Shown: positions 43,431-55,159 of the stretch, piece by piece
Position numbering within the stretch: the first letter of the stretch is position 1
Layout of the letters: the number at the start of each line of letters is the position of its first letter
NCBI GenBank assembly: GCA_021292165.1
Contig: JAHFWL010000296.1
Coordinates: forward strand, 496,001 to 560,000
From: Shinisaurus crocodilurus
Taxonomy: Eukaryota > Chordata > Lepidosauria > Squamata > Shinisauridae
DNA length: 64,000 bases
Reading direction: 5' to 3'
The notes under the pieces: model-generated
What the model was told of the DNA's origin: nothing
Databases searched by the model: none
What the model saw: only the letters and a program-made list of their open reading frames with translations
Translations under genes and position numbers: made by a program

Positions 43431-45626
43431 GCAAAATGATATTAACTGCGCTGCCAAAAAAAAAACCTACGCTAGCGCAAAGGCTGAGGTCCAAAGAAGA
43501 ACAAGAGAACTTAAGAACGCTTGGTGGAAAAAGAAAGCTGAAGAAATTCAACAACTTGCAGAATCTCATGATGCACGGGGCTTTTTTAAGGCCACAAGGG
43601 CCATTTATGGACCAAAAACCTATGGTACAAACCCTTTACAATCAAAAGATGGCACCAAACTCTTAAAAGACAAAGAGTCTATTGCACTGCGTTGGAAAGA
43701 GCATTATTATGACCTTTTAAATCGTAAATCTAAGGTGGATAATGAGATTTTTTCGCAAATCCCGCAAAAACAAATTAAAGAGGAACTTGCAATACTCCCC
43801 ACCTTGGATGAAGTAAAAAAAGCCATAAATCAAATGAAGAACAACAAAGCTAGTGGACCAGATGGTATTCCTGCAGAAATCTTTAAAGAAGGGGGCCCCG
43901 AACTTGTACAACATCTTCATAAACTCATCGAAAAAATCTGGATAAGAGAAGAGATCCCAGAAGACTTCAGAGATGCCATAATTATCACCCTCTTTAAGAA
44001 GGGTGATAGAACAGACTGTGGAAACTATCGGGGCATTTCTCTCTTAGCAACCGCAGGTAAAATATTTGCTAGGATTCTCGCAAACCGTCATCTATCTATT
44101 TCAGAAGAGATCCTCCCTGAAACTCAGTATGGTTTCCGCCCCTCTAGAGGGACAGTAGACATGATTTTTACTGCACGTCAGCTCCAAGAAAAATGCCGGG
44201 AGCAAAATCAACCCTTTATATGGCATTTATCGATTCGGCTAAGGCCTTTGATACTGTAGACCGTACAGCTCTCTGGACTATCCTTATGAAAATTGGATGC
44301 CCCAATAAATTTGTGAATATCTTGCGACTTCTCCATGACAACATGACGGCAACGGTTTTGGACAACAACGGCTCTCATGGTGCTCCATTTAAAGTGGGAT
44401 CAGGTGTTAAACAGGGATGTGTTATCGCCCCAACATTATTTGCCATTTTCATCGCCATGGTTTTACATCTTGTCAAGGGGAAACTTCCCACCGGTGTGGG
44501 AATTATATATCGAACAGATGGAAAGCTTTTTAATCTCAGCAGGCTGAAAGCAAAAAGTAAGGTAATTACAACCTCCGTTGTGGAACTTCAGTATGCTGAT
44601 GATAATGTGGTCTCCGCACATTCAGAGGATGATCTCCAAACTATCCTAAATGCTTTTGCAGAAGCATACGAAAAACTTGGTCTCTCACTTAACATCAAAA
44701 AAACCAAAGTGTTTCATCAGCAAGTGCAAGCCAATCCTTTGGTGATGCCATCTATCCAGCTTGGCGGGACAATACTGGAAAATGTCGATCATTTTCTCTA
44801 TCTTGGCAGCTATCTTTCTGTTACAGCTAACATCGACAGTGAAATCCAGCATCGTCTGAGCTCCGCAAGTGCCGCATTTTCTCGAATGAAACATAGAGTG
44901 TTCGAGGATCGGGAATATTTGTAAGAAGACCAAAACACTGGTTTATGAAGCCATTGTATTACCAACTTTATTGTATGCCTGCGAAACATGGACTATCTAT
45001 AAACGTCACTTCCACCTCCTTGAAAGGTTTCATCAACGTTGCCTCCGGAAAATCCTGCAAATTACTTGGGAAGATAGGCGAACAAATGTCAGTGTACTGG
45101 AAGAAGCAAAGACTACTAGCATTGAAAAAATGATCCTTCAACGCCAACTTCAGTGGACCGGTCATGTTGTTCGAATGCCTGACTGCCGTCTCCCAAAGCA
45201 GTTACTTTACTCCCAACTCAAGGATGGAAAGCGGAATATCGGTGGTCAATATAAGAGGTTTAAAGATGTTCATAAGGCTAATCTAAAAAAATGCAATATA
45301 AACATCGAAAACTGGGAAGCTCTGGCCCATGAACGATCTAACTGGAGGTTGGCCTTTCACAAAGGTTCCATGGACTTTGAAGAAGCCCGAGTGAAAGGTG
45401 AAAGGGAGAAATGTGCTAAGCGAAAAGCACGTCAAATGAATCCTTTACAGGACCATCTTCTATCTGGTAACCTGTGTCCTCACTGTGGGAAGCTGTGTGG
45501 ATCTAGAATTGGCCTCCACAGTCACTTACGGACCCATCGCTAGAGTCTACACAATCTTCTTTACAATTTCCTCCTGTTATCCCGGAAGACAATCTTACTC
45601 GGTCACGAGTGATCGCCTGATGATGA
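43431..45626 (+). mobile_element. APE-type LINE with C-terminal finger nested in the L1
   Basis: About 2.2 kb, 5'-truncated. The coding region is in three frames (43429-44259, 44193-44924, 44971-45543) because of at least two frameshifts. It includes the segment before the RT (AESHDARGFFKATRAIYGPK, NKASGPDGIPAEIF), LQYADDN, and the finger CPHCGKLCGSRIGLHSHLRT. It ends CGCCTGATGATGATG. The L1 target, intact near 12280, lost about 6 bp, and no clear TSD is seen. Confidence 0.87.
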
Positions 45627-46219
45627 TGAGTTGTAAAAATGTATTGGCATTTTGGCGAGAGGTTTTTACAGAAATATCAAAAATTATTGATATTAATTTA
45701 GAGGTCTGTCCAAAATGAGCATTGTTATCAATAACAGAGAAGCTTATTTGTGACTAAAATACAAAGGAGTTAATTGTAAACTTGTTAACTGCGGCCAGGT
45801 TAATGATAGCGAGAAATTGGAAAGTACAACATGTTTCCCTAATAACAGACTGGTATAAGGAAGTGTGGGACATAGCCCTAAACGATAAACTAACTAGTAG
45901 TATCAAATGCAAAAAAGGATTGCTAAAGAAGAATAATTTTATGGATATATGGAACCAATTTCTAGACTATGTATTAATAAAGGGGAAGGGGAACATGCCT
46001 TGTCAGGATATGTTATATTTTTGGAATGTAGGCTTCATTTGATCAAGGAGATGGAAGTATATTAATTGGTCCCTTGGAGGGTGGGGGGGGGGTGCACTTT
46101 ATGATTTATTGTATGTTGTTTAGGTTATATTTTTGTGATATTCTTGTATTCTGTTATATATATTTCTTGCTATAATTTGTTTTGAAAAGTAAATAAAATA
46201 TTTTTTAAAAAAAGAAAAA

Positions 46220-47160
46220 AGAAAGAAAAAGATTTCTCAACAAATTTGAGAAATTCGGGTTTCACCCCTACCCGCAATCAGGAGGTGAATAAGGACTCTC
46301 TGTAAATTAGATGTGAACCCCTTTGCTTGTTCCCTTGTCATGTTTGACTCTGACATCTTGGTTAGCATCCGAAGAGGTACATCTCTTATATGGCTGATAA
46401 CTGCAATATCCATTGCTTTCATGTTTGGTCTGCATTTTATTGCGTTCTTCTTGTTGCTGTTTTGTGCTTTGCACACAGCTCTGAAGTCTAATATGAAAAA
46501 GGGAAATATTAAAATGTTTGAAAGTAAGTAAATGCAACCATGTGCACTGAAGCCTTCATATACACTGCGTAGTACAGTCGCATAGCAGGGAGACAAGTTG
46601 AGCATAGCTCTGACCTTGATGTGGCACTACACTGCATGAAACGATCCTTTTACATACAGGGAGCCTTCATACTTAGGAAACTTGCCCACCTGCAGTCTGA
46701 ACTACAGAATGTGATCACTGCGGTCAATGCACTGCATAGCATGAGTTACAAAGCAGGCTGCACCATATGGCCACAGGCACAGTTGTATGCAGAAGTAAAT
46801 GCCGGGAGAGGGATTGAAAGCGAAGCGTGCCACAGAAAGAGGCACAGTGATCACTCCTTAGCACCTTGAGAGTTTCTAGGCTGTGATCCTAAAGACACTT
46901 CCCTGAGATCTGACCCCACTGTGAGGTTAGTTTCTGAGCAGATGTGAACAGGATTTGAGTCAAGTACACAAGACCAGGGTTGGTAGTCAGGAAGGAATTA
47001 CTACAGCTCAGCCAGGTGTGGCCAAAAGAGGCTGCTACAGCCTTTCACTTGTGACAGGTCTAATCCTCCCCTCCGCACGTTCTCCCACTGAATTCTCCTG
47101 CCAGTAATAGATGACAAATGAGAGCTTGTGTCTTACTCGGAATTATGACGTGTCTCTTTT
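46220..47160. other. Upstream region of the orphan signal exon, no gene recognised
   Basis: Contains opposed open frames at 46237-46605 (minus) and 46313-46531 (plus, with one hydrophobic stretch), neither of recognised family. A MITE-like piece (GGCTGTGATCCTAAAGACAC..AACAGGATTTGAG) is at about 46872-46960. Confidence 0.35.
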
Positions 47161-47202
47161 TACCGCCTCTCTTTCAGTTGCTCCAAAACACAACTTTCTA
47201 CC

Positions 47203-47260
47203 ATGAAGGTCTTGTCCATTCTTTTCATACTTCTCTTCTTGTCGCTTCTGGTTGGTCCAG
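47203..47260 (+). CDS. Defensin-type signal-peptide exon, mature exon not found
   Basis: 58 nt: 19 codons plus one base, then the donor GTAAGCA at 47261. It encodes MKVLSILFILLFLSLLVGP, a classic signal peptide. The length, phase 1 end and CCAG|GTAAG junction are identical to the two complete defensin genes. It is preceded by a pyrimidine-rich acceptor-like CTCTCTTTCAG (47166-47176), suggesting a separate upstream 5' UTR exon. No mature exon with the CC signature was found from here to the start of the duplicated unit at 50142. It may be an orphan left by rearrangement, or its partner may lie beyond. Confidence 0.65.
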
Positions 47261-48504
47261 GTAAGCATGATGGACAATGGAATGGAATGTTTTTGAGACT
47301 AGATGGTGCATGATGGCTCAGCTGGGTTGGAGAAAAAGTGGTTGCTAGCAAATTACTTCTCATGTGGAAAATGAATCTGTTTATATCCTAACCCTTCCTG
47401 GACCCAATGGAAGGCTGCTCTGTATTTTTCCAGTGTTTAGTGGGGATGCTTACTAAATCCCCCTCCAGCTATTCTGTCATAAGGACAGCCTGAACCATTG
47501 TGAGATTAAATATTATACTAAACATTCTCATTTAAAAAGAAAAGAAACTCTGATATTTTTACTTATGGCAAGTGACATTGGATTGTATCCAACAGTGTCC
47601 TTTCACCAATGGAACAGACACCACTGATAGAACAAATTATCCCCTCCTTCCCGGGCCCCTCTCTCGACCCAAAAATCTAGATCAGATTTGGGTTGTGTGC
47701 AGGAGGAGGAGGGGAAGGGAAACTCCCATGTCCAGCCTGAACTCTGCTCATGTAATATTGGATCTTTAGCCCATAGCCTGCATCAAAACAGAAGCCAGTG
47801 CAGGACAACCTGTTGCAGGCTAAATTAATATAATAGACAGCAGGCAATGAAGAGCCTCCTGCAATGCGTAAAGCGAGGAGCAGTTCCGTGATACACATGC
47901 CCCTATTTCCACCTGTGAATTCTGGGCAGGTATGGAACACTGGATGTGAATCCAGCTGAAACAGAGTGACGGGTGTCATTGCTGCTTCAGAATGAGATCT
48001 CAAGTTGCAGTCCTTTGCACACTTACCTGGAGCTCAGGCTGACTCTGCTCAGGAGGACTAATTTCTGAGTAAACCTGGAGGACTGTGCAGCAGCTGATGA
48101 TGCAAAATCAAACTAGGCATAGAGGACCGGAATTACACTTCTATATTTTCGTGGAAGTGTAGTATGTTCACCCACACCCACATCAAGATTGCATGTTTCC
48201 CCCAAGGATTTTTAGCAATGAGTACCTTGGTAATGTGGTGGAGCAGGGAGGACACCAATGAATTTAAGAAACCAAAAGTGGAGGCAAACTGCTGTTATGA
48301 TTGGTAATAATTTCACTTTTGAAAGAGTGACAAGAAACTATACAGGCCTGAAACAGTGGCTTATGGGACATTGGTCAATTATGAACTGGAGTAACCTCTG
48401 GACTGAGGGTGAAAAACTATGTGTGTGTGAGAGATGGTGAAAAGAGAAATGTCTGAGTGGAAATGAAGATAACATGGAAATACAAACAGGAGGTGTTAGC
48501 CTAG

Positions 48505-48600
48505 AGCAGGGCTCTCCAACCTTGAGTCCCCAGATGTTGCTGGACTTTAGCTTCCAGAATCCCTTGCCATTAGCCATGCTGCCTGGGGGATGCCGAGAGC
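48505..48600. repeat. Short interspersed repeat fragment
   Basis: GGGCTCTCCAACCTTGAGTC and CCCAGATGTTGCTGGACTTTAGCTTCC resemble the widespread amniote DNA-transposon-derived repeat with TTGGACTACAACTCCCATC. It is a fragment only. Confidence 0.45.
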
Positions 48601-48604
48601 TGTT

Positions 48605-49160
48605 GTGTGTGTGGCGTCGTCGTATAGGCTCCATCATGTTTTGACGGATCTACCCCAAACTTGGCACGGTCACTCTTCATGACCTGTAGACTCTCAGGAT
48701 TAACCTGAGTTTTCTTTAAGATCAGATATTTCTGTCAGAAAAGTTTTCTGCTGCCAGCACCCAGCCTAAATGTTACACTTTCTGTCAGAGAATGACTGTT
48801 TTGTGTGGGCATCCCCAAATCCTGTGTGTCTGTGTTTACGGGCGTTTGCGTGCATCGCATAGGCTCCTACACTGTTCGATGGATTCACCCCAAACTCTCC
48901 ATCACCCAAGGACAAAGACTGGTGGGTTCAAATCTCCGAAAAAGCCATCACTGAGCCTGCATGGCCCAAAATAGATGATAGCCAATGGCGTCACTTGGAA
49001 TGTTTGCAGGGGCCATTCAGGAGCGGTTATGCAAATCACTCCAATGACATTTAGAATGTTCGTATGAACTGCCAGCACAAGGGCCCAATCAGGAGCGGGT
49101 ATGCAAATCTCTACTACGTCAAAACAGAATGTTCATATGCACTGCAGTCGGTGCCTACAC
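48605..49160. repeat. Imperfect tandem duplication
   Basis: The phrase CATAGGCTCC..GTTnGAnGGATnnACCCCAAACT occurs near 48625-48665 and 48857-48897. Another, CAGGAGCGGGTATGCAAATC, occurs near 49018-49040 and 49090-49112 followed by AGAATGTTC. Class unknown. Confidence 0.5.
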
Positions 49161-49350
49161 TGGGAGGGCTGGAACAGGGATTACATTGCTGGGTAGTCCC
49201 ATGGGGGGGCAAGCTGGGATTACATTGTTGGGTAGTCCTGAGGGGGAGGGGAACAGGGATTTAATTTTTTAGTCCCAGGGGAGCAGGGATTTCACTGTTG
49301 TGTAGTCCCGAGGGTTGCAGGGATTTCATTGTTGTGCATTCTGGGGTGGG
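49145..49350. repeat. Minisatellite, about 45-bp units
   Basis: Four or five diverged units of the form GCAGGGATTTCATTGTTGTGTAGTCCCGAGG, shown by repeated CAGGGATT..TTGT..TAGTCC at about 49172, 49208, 49255, 49282 and 49318. Confidence 0.65.
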
Positions 49351-49479
49351 GGGAGTTACTCAGCCCTGATCCCGGCAGGAACACAAGAGTGAAAATGACG
49401 AGTCACATGTCCCAAGGAGCCACTAGCGCCCAGAAGATGCAAGGGCTGCATAGGTAGGGGAGGGGGCCTCCTCAAGGGG

Positions 49480-50010
49480 TCTTCACCTGCCAGCCCATGA
49501 AAGCCACACCCACACATGGGAGGGGCGCCCATCTGCTCACTCTTGTGCCGGGGGGCTCCGGAGCAAAGCAGCCGGGAAACGCCTGCTTGCCCAGCGCCCC
49601 CCCCTGCCCTGGCCCCACCACTGGGGACAGCAGCCCTCTGCGAGCCTGGGGGCGAAGGCGCTCACCGCTGGTGGTCTCCTCGTTGCGTGCGCCCCCTCAG
49701 GGCCTGGCTCTCTGGAGTCTTCCGCCCATGCGCCTGGAGAAGGGAAGGGAGGCAGGCATGCAGTGCTCAGCCAGGCAGCTGGGCCGGGACAGAACGGGCC
49801 ACAAGGAGGCAGGAAAGGGCCGATGGCGCCGGCAGCAGCAACAAGCCCCCCTGACCGCGCCCAAGTGTTGCTCGGATCGAGCCCCCTCCCGCCGCTGGGA
49901 AGCTGGACTGGGGGTCCCTGCCTTCCCCGCCGAGCGCCAGAGGAGCGAGACCAGCGTGCCTTGGAAGGGAGGGTTCACCTGGACTGTCCAGGTCCTACAA
50001 GTCAAGATAT
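49480..50010. other. GC-rich stretch without supported gene
   Basis: High GC with open frames in several registers, including a 171-codon frame at 49497-50012 of low-complexity composition (Gly, Pro, Arg, Ser). No splice or promoter context and no family resemblance. It could be a CpG-rich repeat. Confidence 0.35.
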
Positions 50011-50141
50011 GAAAAACAAACTTGGTAAAATACGCATTTTAGCGCTGCATTTCCCCCCCCCCAAGGCAATTCTGGCACCCCCTTTAACACTGTGCCCTAG
50101 GCAGCTGCCTAGTTGGCCTAATGGTAGCACCAGCCGTGGTC

Positions 50142-50326
50142 TGGCTGTGTGATGACAACTCTTCCTCTTCCAACAACTTCAATTGCACGCAGAATGTAAT
50201 TGGCAACCAGTGCGGGTCTTTCAGGACAGGTGTAAGATGGTCCCGATTCCATGTACCAGTTAGCAGCCTTGCTGTCGCATTTTGCACCAATTGAAGCTTC
50301 TGGACACACATCAGGGGTAGCCCCAT
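50142..50326 (-). mobile_element. L2 fragment at the duplication edge
   Basis: The minus strand encodes KLQLVQNATARLLTGTWNRD and HLTPVLKDPHWLPITF. It is truncated at 50142 where homology with 16665 begins. Confidence 0.75.
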
Positions 50327-50469
50327 GAAGAGTCCACTGCAGTAGTCTAAACATTATGTAACCAAGGCATGGATAACAGTTGCCAAGTCTGGCCAATTTG
50401 CCAAGGGCCATAGCTGGCACACCAAGCGTAACTGTGCTAACAGTCACAGTCCTTGCTAGCACCACCACC

Positions 50470-50830
50470 TGCCTGCATCTTTGACCATCATTAAATCTCT
50501 TAATATTCCATGACTAGTAACCACTGATTGCCTTATTATCCTCCAGGAATTTAACTAATCCCCTATTAAAGCATCACTACATCCTGGGGTAGCAAATCCA
50601 ACAGTCTGACTTTATGCTGTGTGAAGAACTTCCCCAACAAGAGAGAGGCACAGTGTGGAGGTAATTTACAGTAGTAGCCATGACTAGTAGCCATTAATGG
50701 CCTTATCCTCCATGAAACCTCCTTTTAAAGCCATCCAAGTTGGTGACCATCACTGCACCTTGCAGTAGCGAATTCCATAGTTCAACTCCGCGCTGTGTGA
50801 AGCCCATCAGGAAAGCTGGAAGGGGGCATG
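50470..50830 (-). mobile_element. CR1/L3-like LINE 3' fragment, right copy
   Basis: Counterpart of 17035-17340, same order of CCCCTATTAAAGCATCACTAC and AAGCCATCCAAGTTGGTGACC. Confidence 0.6.
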
Positions 50831-50884
50831 GCCTTACCAGAGAAGAGGCAGTGCCCAGTTCTTCATGAGCTGGCAATCCTCCTG

Positions 50885-51312
50885 TATTTATTTATTTATT
50901 TGAAATATTTTTATACTGCCTTTCTACAAGAGTCATCAAGGCAGTGTCTGGAATATCGAACAATAGAATAGAAGTATAAAAAATCAAACTAAAACCATAT
51001 TTTATAAATATTGAAACTGCTAAAAAAACAATTTTAAATGCCATATTAAATCATTTAAACTAATAAAAACAATTTAAAGGGCCTTTTTCATTATTAGAAG
51101 ATGTCTTAGCTCCTTTCTGAAAAGCTGATAGAGTGGGGACCGATCTTAAGTCTGAAAGGAGAGCATTCCACAGTTGGGGAGCGATAGAGGAGAAAGCCCT
51201 TTCACACATGCCTGACCAATGGGTCTCTGTGAGCAACAGGGTCTTCAAGAGGGCTTCTCCATAGACCTTAATAAGTGGACAGGTCCATAGCCTTCCCAAT
51301 ATGAGAGCATGG
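50885..51312 (-). mobile_element. L2 3' end, right copy
   Basis: Counterpart of 17411-17849; the minus frame ends RAFSSIAPQLWNALLSDLR, TLSAFQKGAKT. Confidence 0.8.
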
Positions 51313-51502
51313 TCTGGACAGGACTGCAGATGGAGGAGTTGGAGCAGAGGCATCTCCCCCCTGTCCTATGGTTTGTATCCTTGGTCCTGGTCTGTATCCC
51401 ACCCTTTCCACCTTCAGCCAGTGGACGGCCCTTCAAGGAAGGAAGTGGGAGGCCTCTGAAGCCATGAGGGAAAGCAACAGATTCAGCCCATATCAATCTA
51501 GA

Positions 51503-51504
<2 letters not shown>

Positions 51505-51549
<45 letters not shown>

Positions 51550-51642
51550 TTGCTGTTGTTGTTGTTCTTCCTATTCCTGTTCCTGTTCCTTGTTCTGTTC
51601 CTGTTCCTGTTCCTGTTCTTGTTCTTGTTCTTGTTCTTGTTC
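51505..51642. repeat. (CTG)14 and (TGTTCC/TGTTCT)n repeat
   Basis: Fourteen uninterrupted CTG units at 51505-51546, then TTG/CTG mix, then TGTTCC and TTGTTC hexamers to about 51642. The left copy has only CTGCTGTTG at the same place. Confidence 0.92.
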
Positions 51643-52424
51643 CAGACTCAGATAAAGTGTGGTCACTCACACTTTAGTTTCGAATTGCATGCCGCATTAT
51701 GAGGCGAGACCAGATCATTCTGAAGTTGAGTCTGACTCATTCCTGGCATGTGCCACAGCCATTCGTCAGCCTTTGCTGCCAGGAAACTCGTAACAACCCA
51801 TAATGGTGTTTATGGTCTACCCTTGACCCTTCTGAAATGGGAGGACAAACTGTGACTGGGAGGGCAGGAATGGACTGACTCATGACGGAGGCGTATGTTC
51901 CAGAGCCTTTTCGCTGTGCATTCACTGTGCTTCCTGTTTCACTGAGCTTGCAAAACCTCCCTGAGCCAAATCAGCTAAAGTTTACCTGGACAGAAGCCTC
52001 CACAAAGCTCCTTTGTCAATCTTCCCCCAGCAGTTTATCTTTTCAATTGGTTTCTCCACAGTAAGGCCAAACTTTTCCTACCAAATTGCAGGTGGGAGTG
52101 GGGGGACAAGTTAATGAGCAGAGATCAGCCAAGTAGAATGGACAGACAAAAGACGTGCGCCCAAGCAAAAGAACAGTCTCTTCGTTTTTCTCTCTCTTTC
52201 CAATAACAGCCACAACAAGAAGGGGATCAGAATGGTGGTGCCTGGTGAGGCAGGAGGATGAACTCTGTCCCCTGCTGAAGTCCTGATCTGCCCCCTCACC
52301 CCCAGCAAAACCAAATATTCACCACAGGAGATCAGTTGCCATTGTCAAATAGAAGCTTTCGGGGGAGGAGTCAATCTATTCCCCATAGTCATGGGGAATT
52401 CCCACACTGGGGCGAGCCAGAGTG

Positions 52425-52640
52425 TGGCATAGTGGTTAGAGTGTTGGACTGGGACTCGGCAGATCCGGGTTCTAGTCCCCACTCGGCCATGAAGCTCACT
52501 GGGTGACAGTCACTGGGTGACAGTCACTGACTGTCCACCTAACCTACCTCACAGAGTTGTTTTGAGGATAAAATGGAGAGGAGGAGGAGGATTATGCAAG
52601 CCGCCTTGGATTCCTTGCAGGAAAAATGGTGGGATATAAC
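52425..52640 (+). mobile_element. tRNA-derived SINE, right copy
   Basis: GGCATAGTGGTTAGAGTGTTGG head, GGGTTCTAGTCCCC B box, family body; the tail is truncated by the deletion at 52640. Counterpart of 21345-21605. A short tandem duplication (GGGTGACAGTCACT) is near 52500. Confidence 0.82.
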
Positions 52641-53039
52641 TCTGCAATAGGAGGATAATAGTACTAACCTACATCGCCTGCACTGTATGCCTGCAGGAAT
52701 TACAAGAACATGTGTGAGCCACTTTGCATTAGGCATGTGCAAATCAGCAAAGCTCAAGCTCTCCCAAGTTCTGCAAATTCCATCTCGAAGCTTGTTCCAA
52801 CTCAAGTCCGTATCAGATTGGGAGAGTTGCTTTTTTTCTTTTCACATGAAAATCTGTGTGTATTTTTGTGTGGGAAACTGGGGGCAGCCATCATAAGCAG
52901 CCGTAGCACTGCAATGTGGAAGGCAACGGAAAACCACCACATCATGTTTTCCAAGTATACTCATCATGGCTAGACAGGCAGTCTTGCCATGATGATGTCC
53001 AACCTCAGGTGGGAGAGGAACTAGGAGAAGAAGAAATAA

Positions 53040-53290
53040 TTTTATTTATTTATTTATTACATTCATATCCTGCCTTCTGCCCCCCCCCTTTTGCAAGGAA
53101 CCCAAGGTGGTTACAAAATCCTCCTCCTCCTCCTCCTCTCCATAAAACAACCCTGTGAGGTTGGTTAGGCTGAGAGTCAGTGACTGGCCCAAAGTAACGC
53201 AGTGAGATTCATGGTCAAGTGGGGACAAGAATCTGGATCTCCCGAGTCCCAGTCCAACATTCTAAGCACTATGCCGCACTGGCTTTATTA
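53040..53290 (-). mobile_element. tRNA-derived SINE, minus, right copy
   Basis: Counterpart of 22225-22475; reversed tail TTTATTTATTTATTTATTAC at the left, reversed head at the right. Confidence 0.85.
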
Positions 53291-54274
53291 TATAGAATAG
53301 AATTTAAAAAATAAACAAATGTGAATCCTCTGCTTGGATGACAGGGAGGGGCATGGGAGGAGAAGCCTGGTTCACAGTGCCATCACTTGATTGGGGGGAG
53401 GGTGGGGAGGGAAGAGCCTAGGAATGGACGGACTCTGTAAAATTTGTTCCATCTGCATTTTCGTTCCATAGTCTGCTCATTCACAGAATCATGCATTCAT
53501 ATGCACTTGTGCAAATTCCCATAAATGTGCAAATGTTTATTTTCAGGCTTTCATCTATGGGGGGGGAGGGGATACACATTTTCCCCTTTTCCATTGGTGT
53601 TTTTATTTATTTATTATTTATCGGATTTTTTAATGATTGAATTTGCATAAAATTATGGAAAGTAAAAGAAAAACAATCTGCACATCCACGGAATCTGTGT
53701 AACTTGGGAAAAGCTGGTCTGCTGCGGAATCCATGGACTAGATACGTAGAAATCAAAACTCTTTTGAGTCCATTGCGGCTTTCCCCAGCATCGCTAGAAG
53801 AGCCCTCCCACAGCCCCGTAAAAGCCCCCCAAGTGGCCTTGGCAGTGGTGCCTGGAGCCAAAGTGGCTCCTGCTTGAAAAATAGTGAAGGTCAATTCTGT
53901 AGAAAGCAAAGCACTGACACTTCTAGTCAATCATGGAAAATTCCTCCTCCTCCGGTCAGGCTCTGTTACAAAGATGGGACCCCCTTGGCAGCAAACGTCA
54001 AGGTGGGCACCGGCCACAGAGAGCCGGTTCACAGCCTGCACCACTGAAATAACCCATTGACCTTTTTCCTGCAGTGAAAAATCACCTCTGTCATTTGGCT
54101 GCTCTTTGCAGTCAACAAGAATATGTACATTACGTGGTGCCAAAGGAAGGGCACAGCAGTGTTTGCATATTACCAACCTTTGTCGTATGAAAGGACAATG
54201 GACTTTCTTTCCCAATGTAACTCAGTGGTCAGAGTGTTCCTGAAAATCCCTATGCTGTAATCCTCGGTAAACCT

Positions 54275-54282
54275 TATATATA
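54275..54282 (+). promoter_or_regulatory. TATA box of defensin gene 2
   Basis: TATATATA, identical in position and context (ACCTTATATATACAGA) to 23485-23492. The upstream kB-like GGAAAATTCC is at 53935-53944. Confidence 0.65.
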
Positions 54283-54369
54283 CAGACCCTGTCTCTTAAA
54301 GAACCTCAGCCAGGCTTCAAACTCCCTTCTGAAGTGTGCAGCGAAAACAGGCAGCATCAAGCAACAACC

Positions 54370-54427
54370 ATGAGGATCCTTTTTCTTCTCATTGCCGCCT
54401 TCTTATTCTTCATTCAAATTGTTCCAG
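54370..54427 (+). CDS. Beta-defensin gene 2, exon 1 (signal peptide)
   Basis: 58 nt, identical to 23580-23637, encoding the signal peptide that starts MRILFLLIAAF; donor GTAAGAG. The phase-1 intron of about 2.3 kb (54428-56737) carries the same CR1 and LINE fragments as gene 1. Perfect identity over the exon is compatible with recent duplication, gene conversion or constraint. Confidence 0.88.
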
Positions 54428-55159
54428 GTAAGAGATTGCTGGAAGTGAGCGGAAACCCTGAGGTACAGGAATCCCAGGATGCGGTTTAGGGGTGATACTA
54501 TCAAGTGAGTAGCCCGGGCCTATTAAGACCCAAGGTGCTTGCATTCTAAAATTCGACGCAAGACAGGCGAGAGAGGAAGGAGACTGAGCTGGTGTCAAGT
54601 GCACATAATGCAGGGCACATGCGGAAGCTAAGCAGGTATGAGCCGGGTCAGTGCTTGGATGGGTGACTGCCTGGGCTGCCCACGTCTGTTCGCCTGCATG
54701 AACAGGAGAACAGACTAAATGGGCTAACATGCCCAGTTCTTTCAGTCTCTCCTCATAGGGCCTTGTTTCCAGTCCCCTTATCATCCTTGTTGCCCTCCTC
54801 TGAACCCTCTAGCTGCCATTTTCAGCAATCTAGATGAAGCTCTTCGGAGGGGGAGGGAAGGGAGCTGGGGTGCTGTTTGGAGACTGTGTAAGCCATCGGT
54901 CCCAGCCTCTTCCCCTCCCTGCCCCCGGCATATCCCTTTCCTCCTCTCCAAGGCTGATGTCAGACCTCGGAGAGGCAGCCGGCATAGTTCGTTCCATGCA
55001 GGCTGTGAGTGGGGCAGGGAGGAGGCTCAGCATTCGGAGTCTCAGCTCTGAGGTCGCAGGACCTCAGATCTGGGGATCCAAATAATCCTATGCACCCACC
55101 AAACACAATGTCAGGAGGCCATAGGATTGCACTCTTAAAATATTTTAAAAGTGCATATA

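Larger units (their letters stand above)
39727..46205 (+). mobile_element. Degenerate LINE-1 hosting two other LINEs
   Basis: 5'-truncated within the ORF2 endonuclease (YILVNLYAPNENQ-like start, then MAGDFYMVMD, SSIDYIFVS, VSDHALV). The RT includes PGSYRPISLINQD, HGFMQG-like QCGFMQGRQMADL, IIALDVFKAFDCV, RQGCPLSPILFALV and LFADDTLL. Many stops and frameshifts are present. The 3' end is GAAAAGTAAATAAAATATTT plus A-rich DNA. It belongs to the same family as 11037-12870. Insertions at 42063-42640 and 43431-45626 are absent from that copy. Confidence 0.88.

Noticed and set aside
46237..46605. 122-codon minus-strand frame as a host gene
   Set aside because: No family recognised, overlaps an opposing frame, and no splice or promoter signals support it.
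47745..47825. Cys-rich frame ending C-x3-CC near the orphan signal exon, as a possible mature exon
   Set aside because: Only five cysteines with wrong spacing, no G-x-C, and the nearest AG would give a stop in the required phase.
49497..50012. 171-codon open frame in GC-rich DNA
   Set aside because: High GC removes stops in several registers at once; composition is low-complexity and there is no splice, promoter or family evidence.
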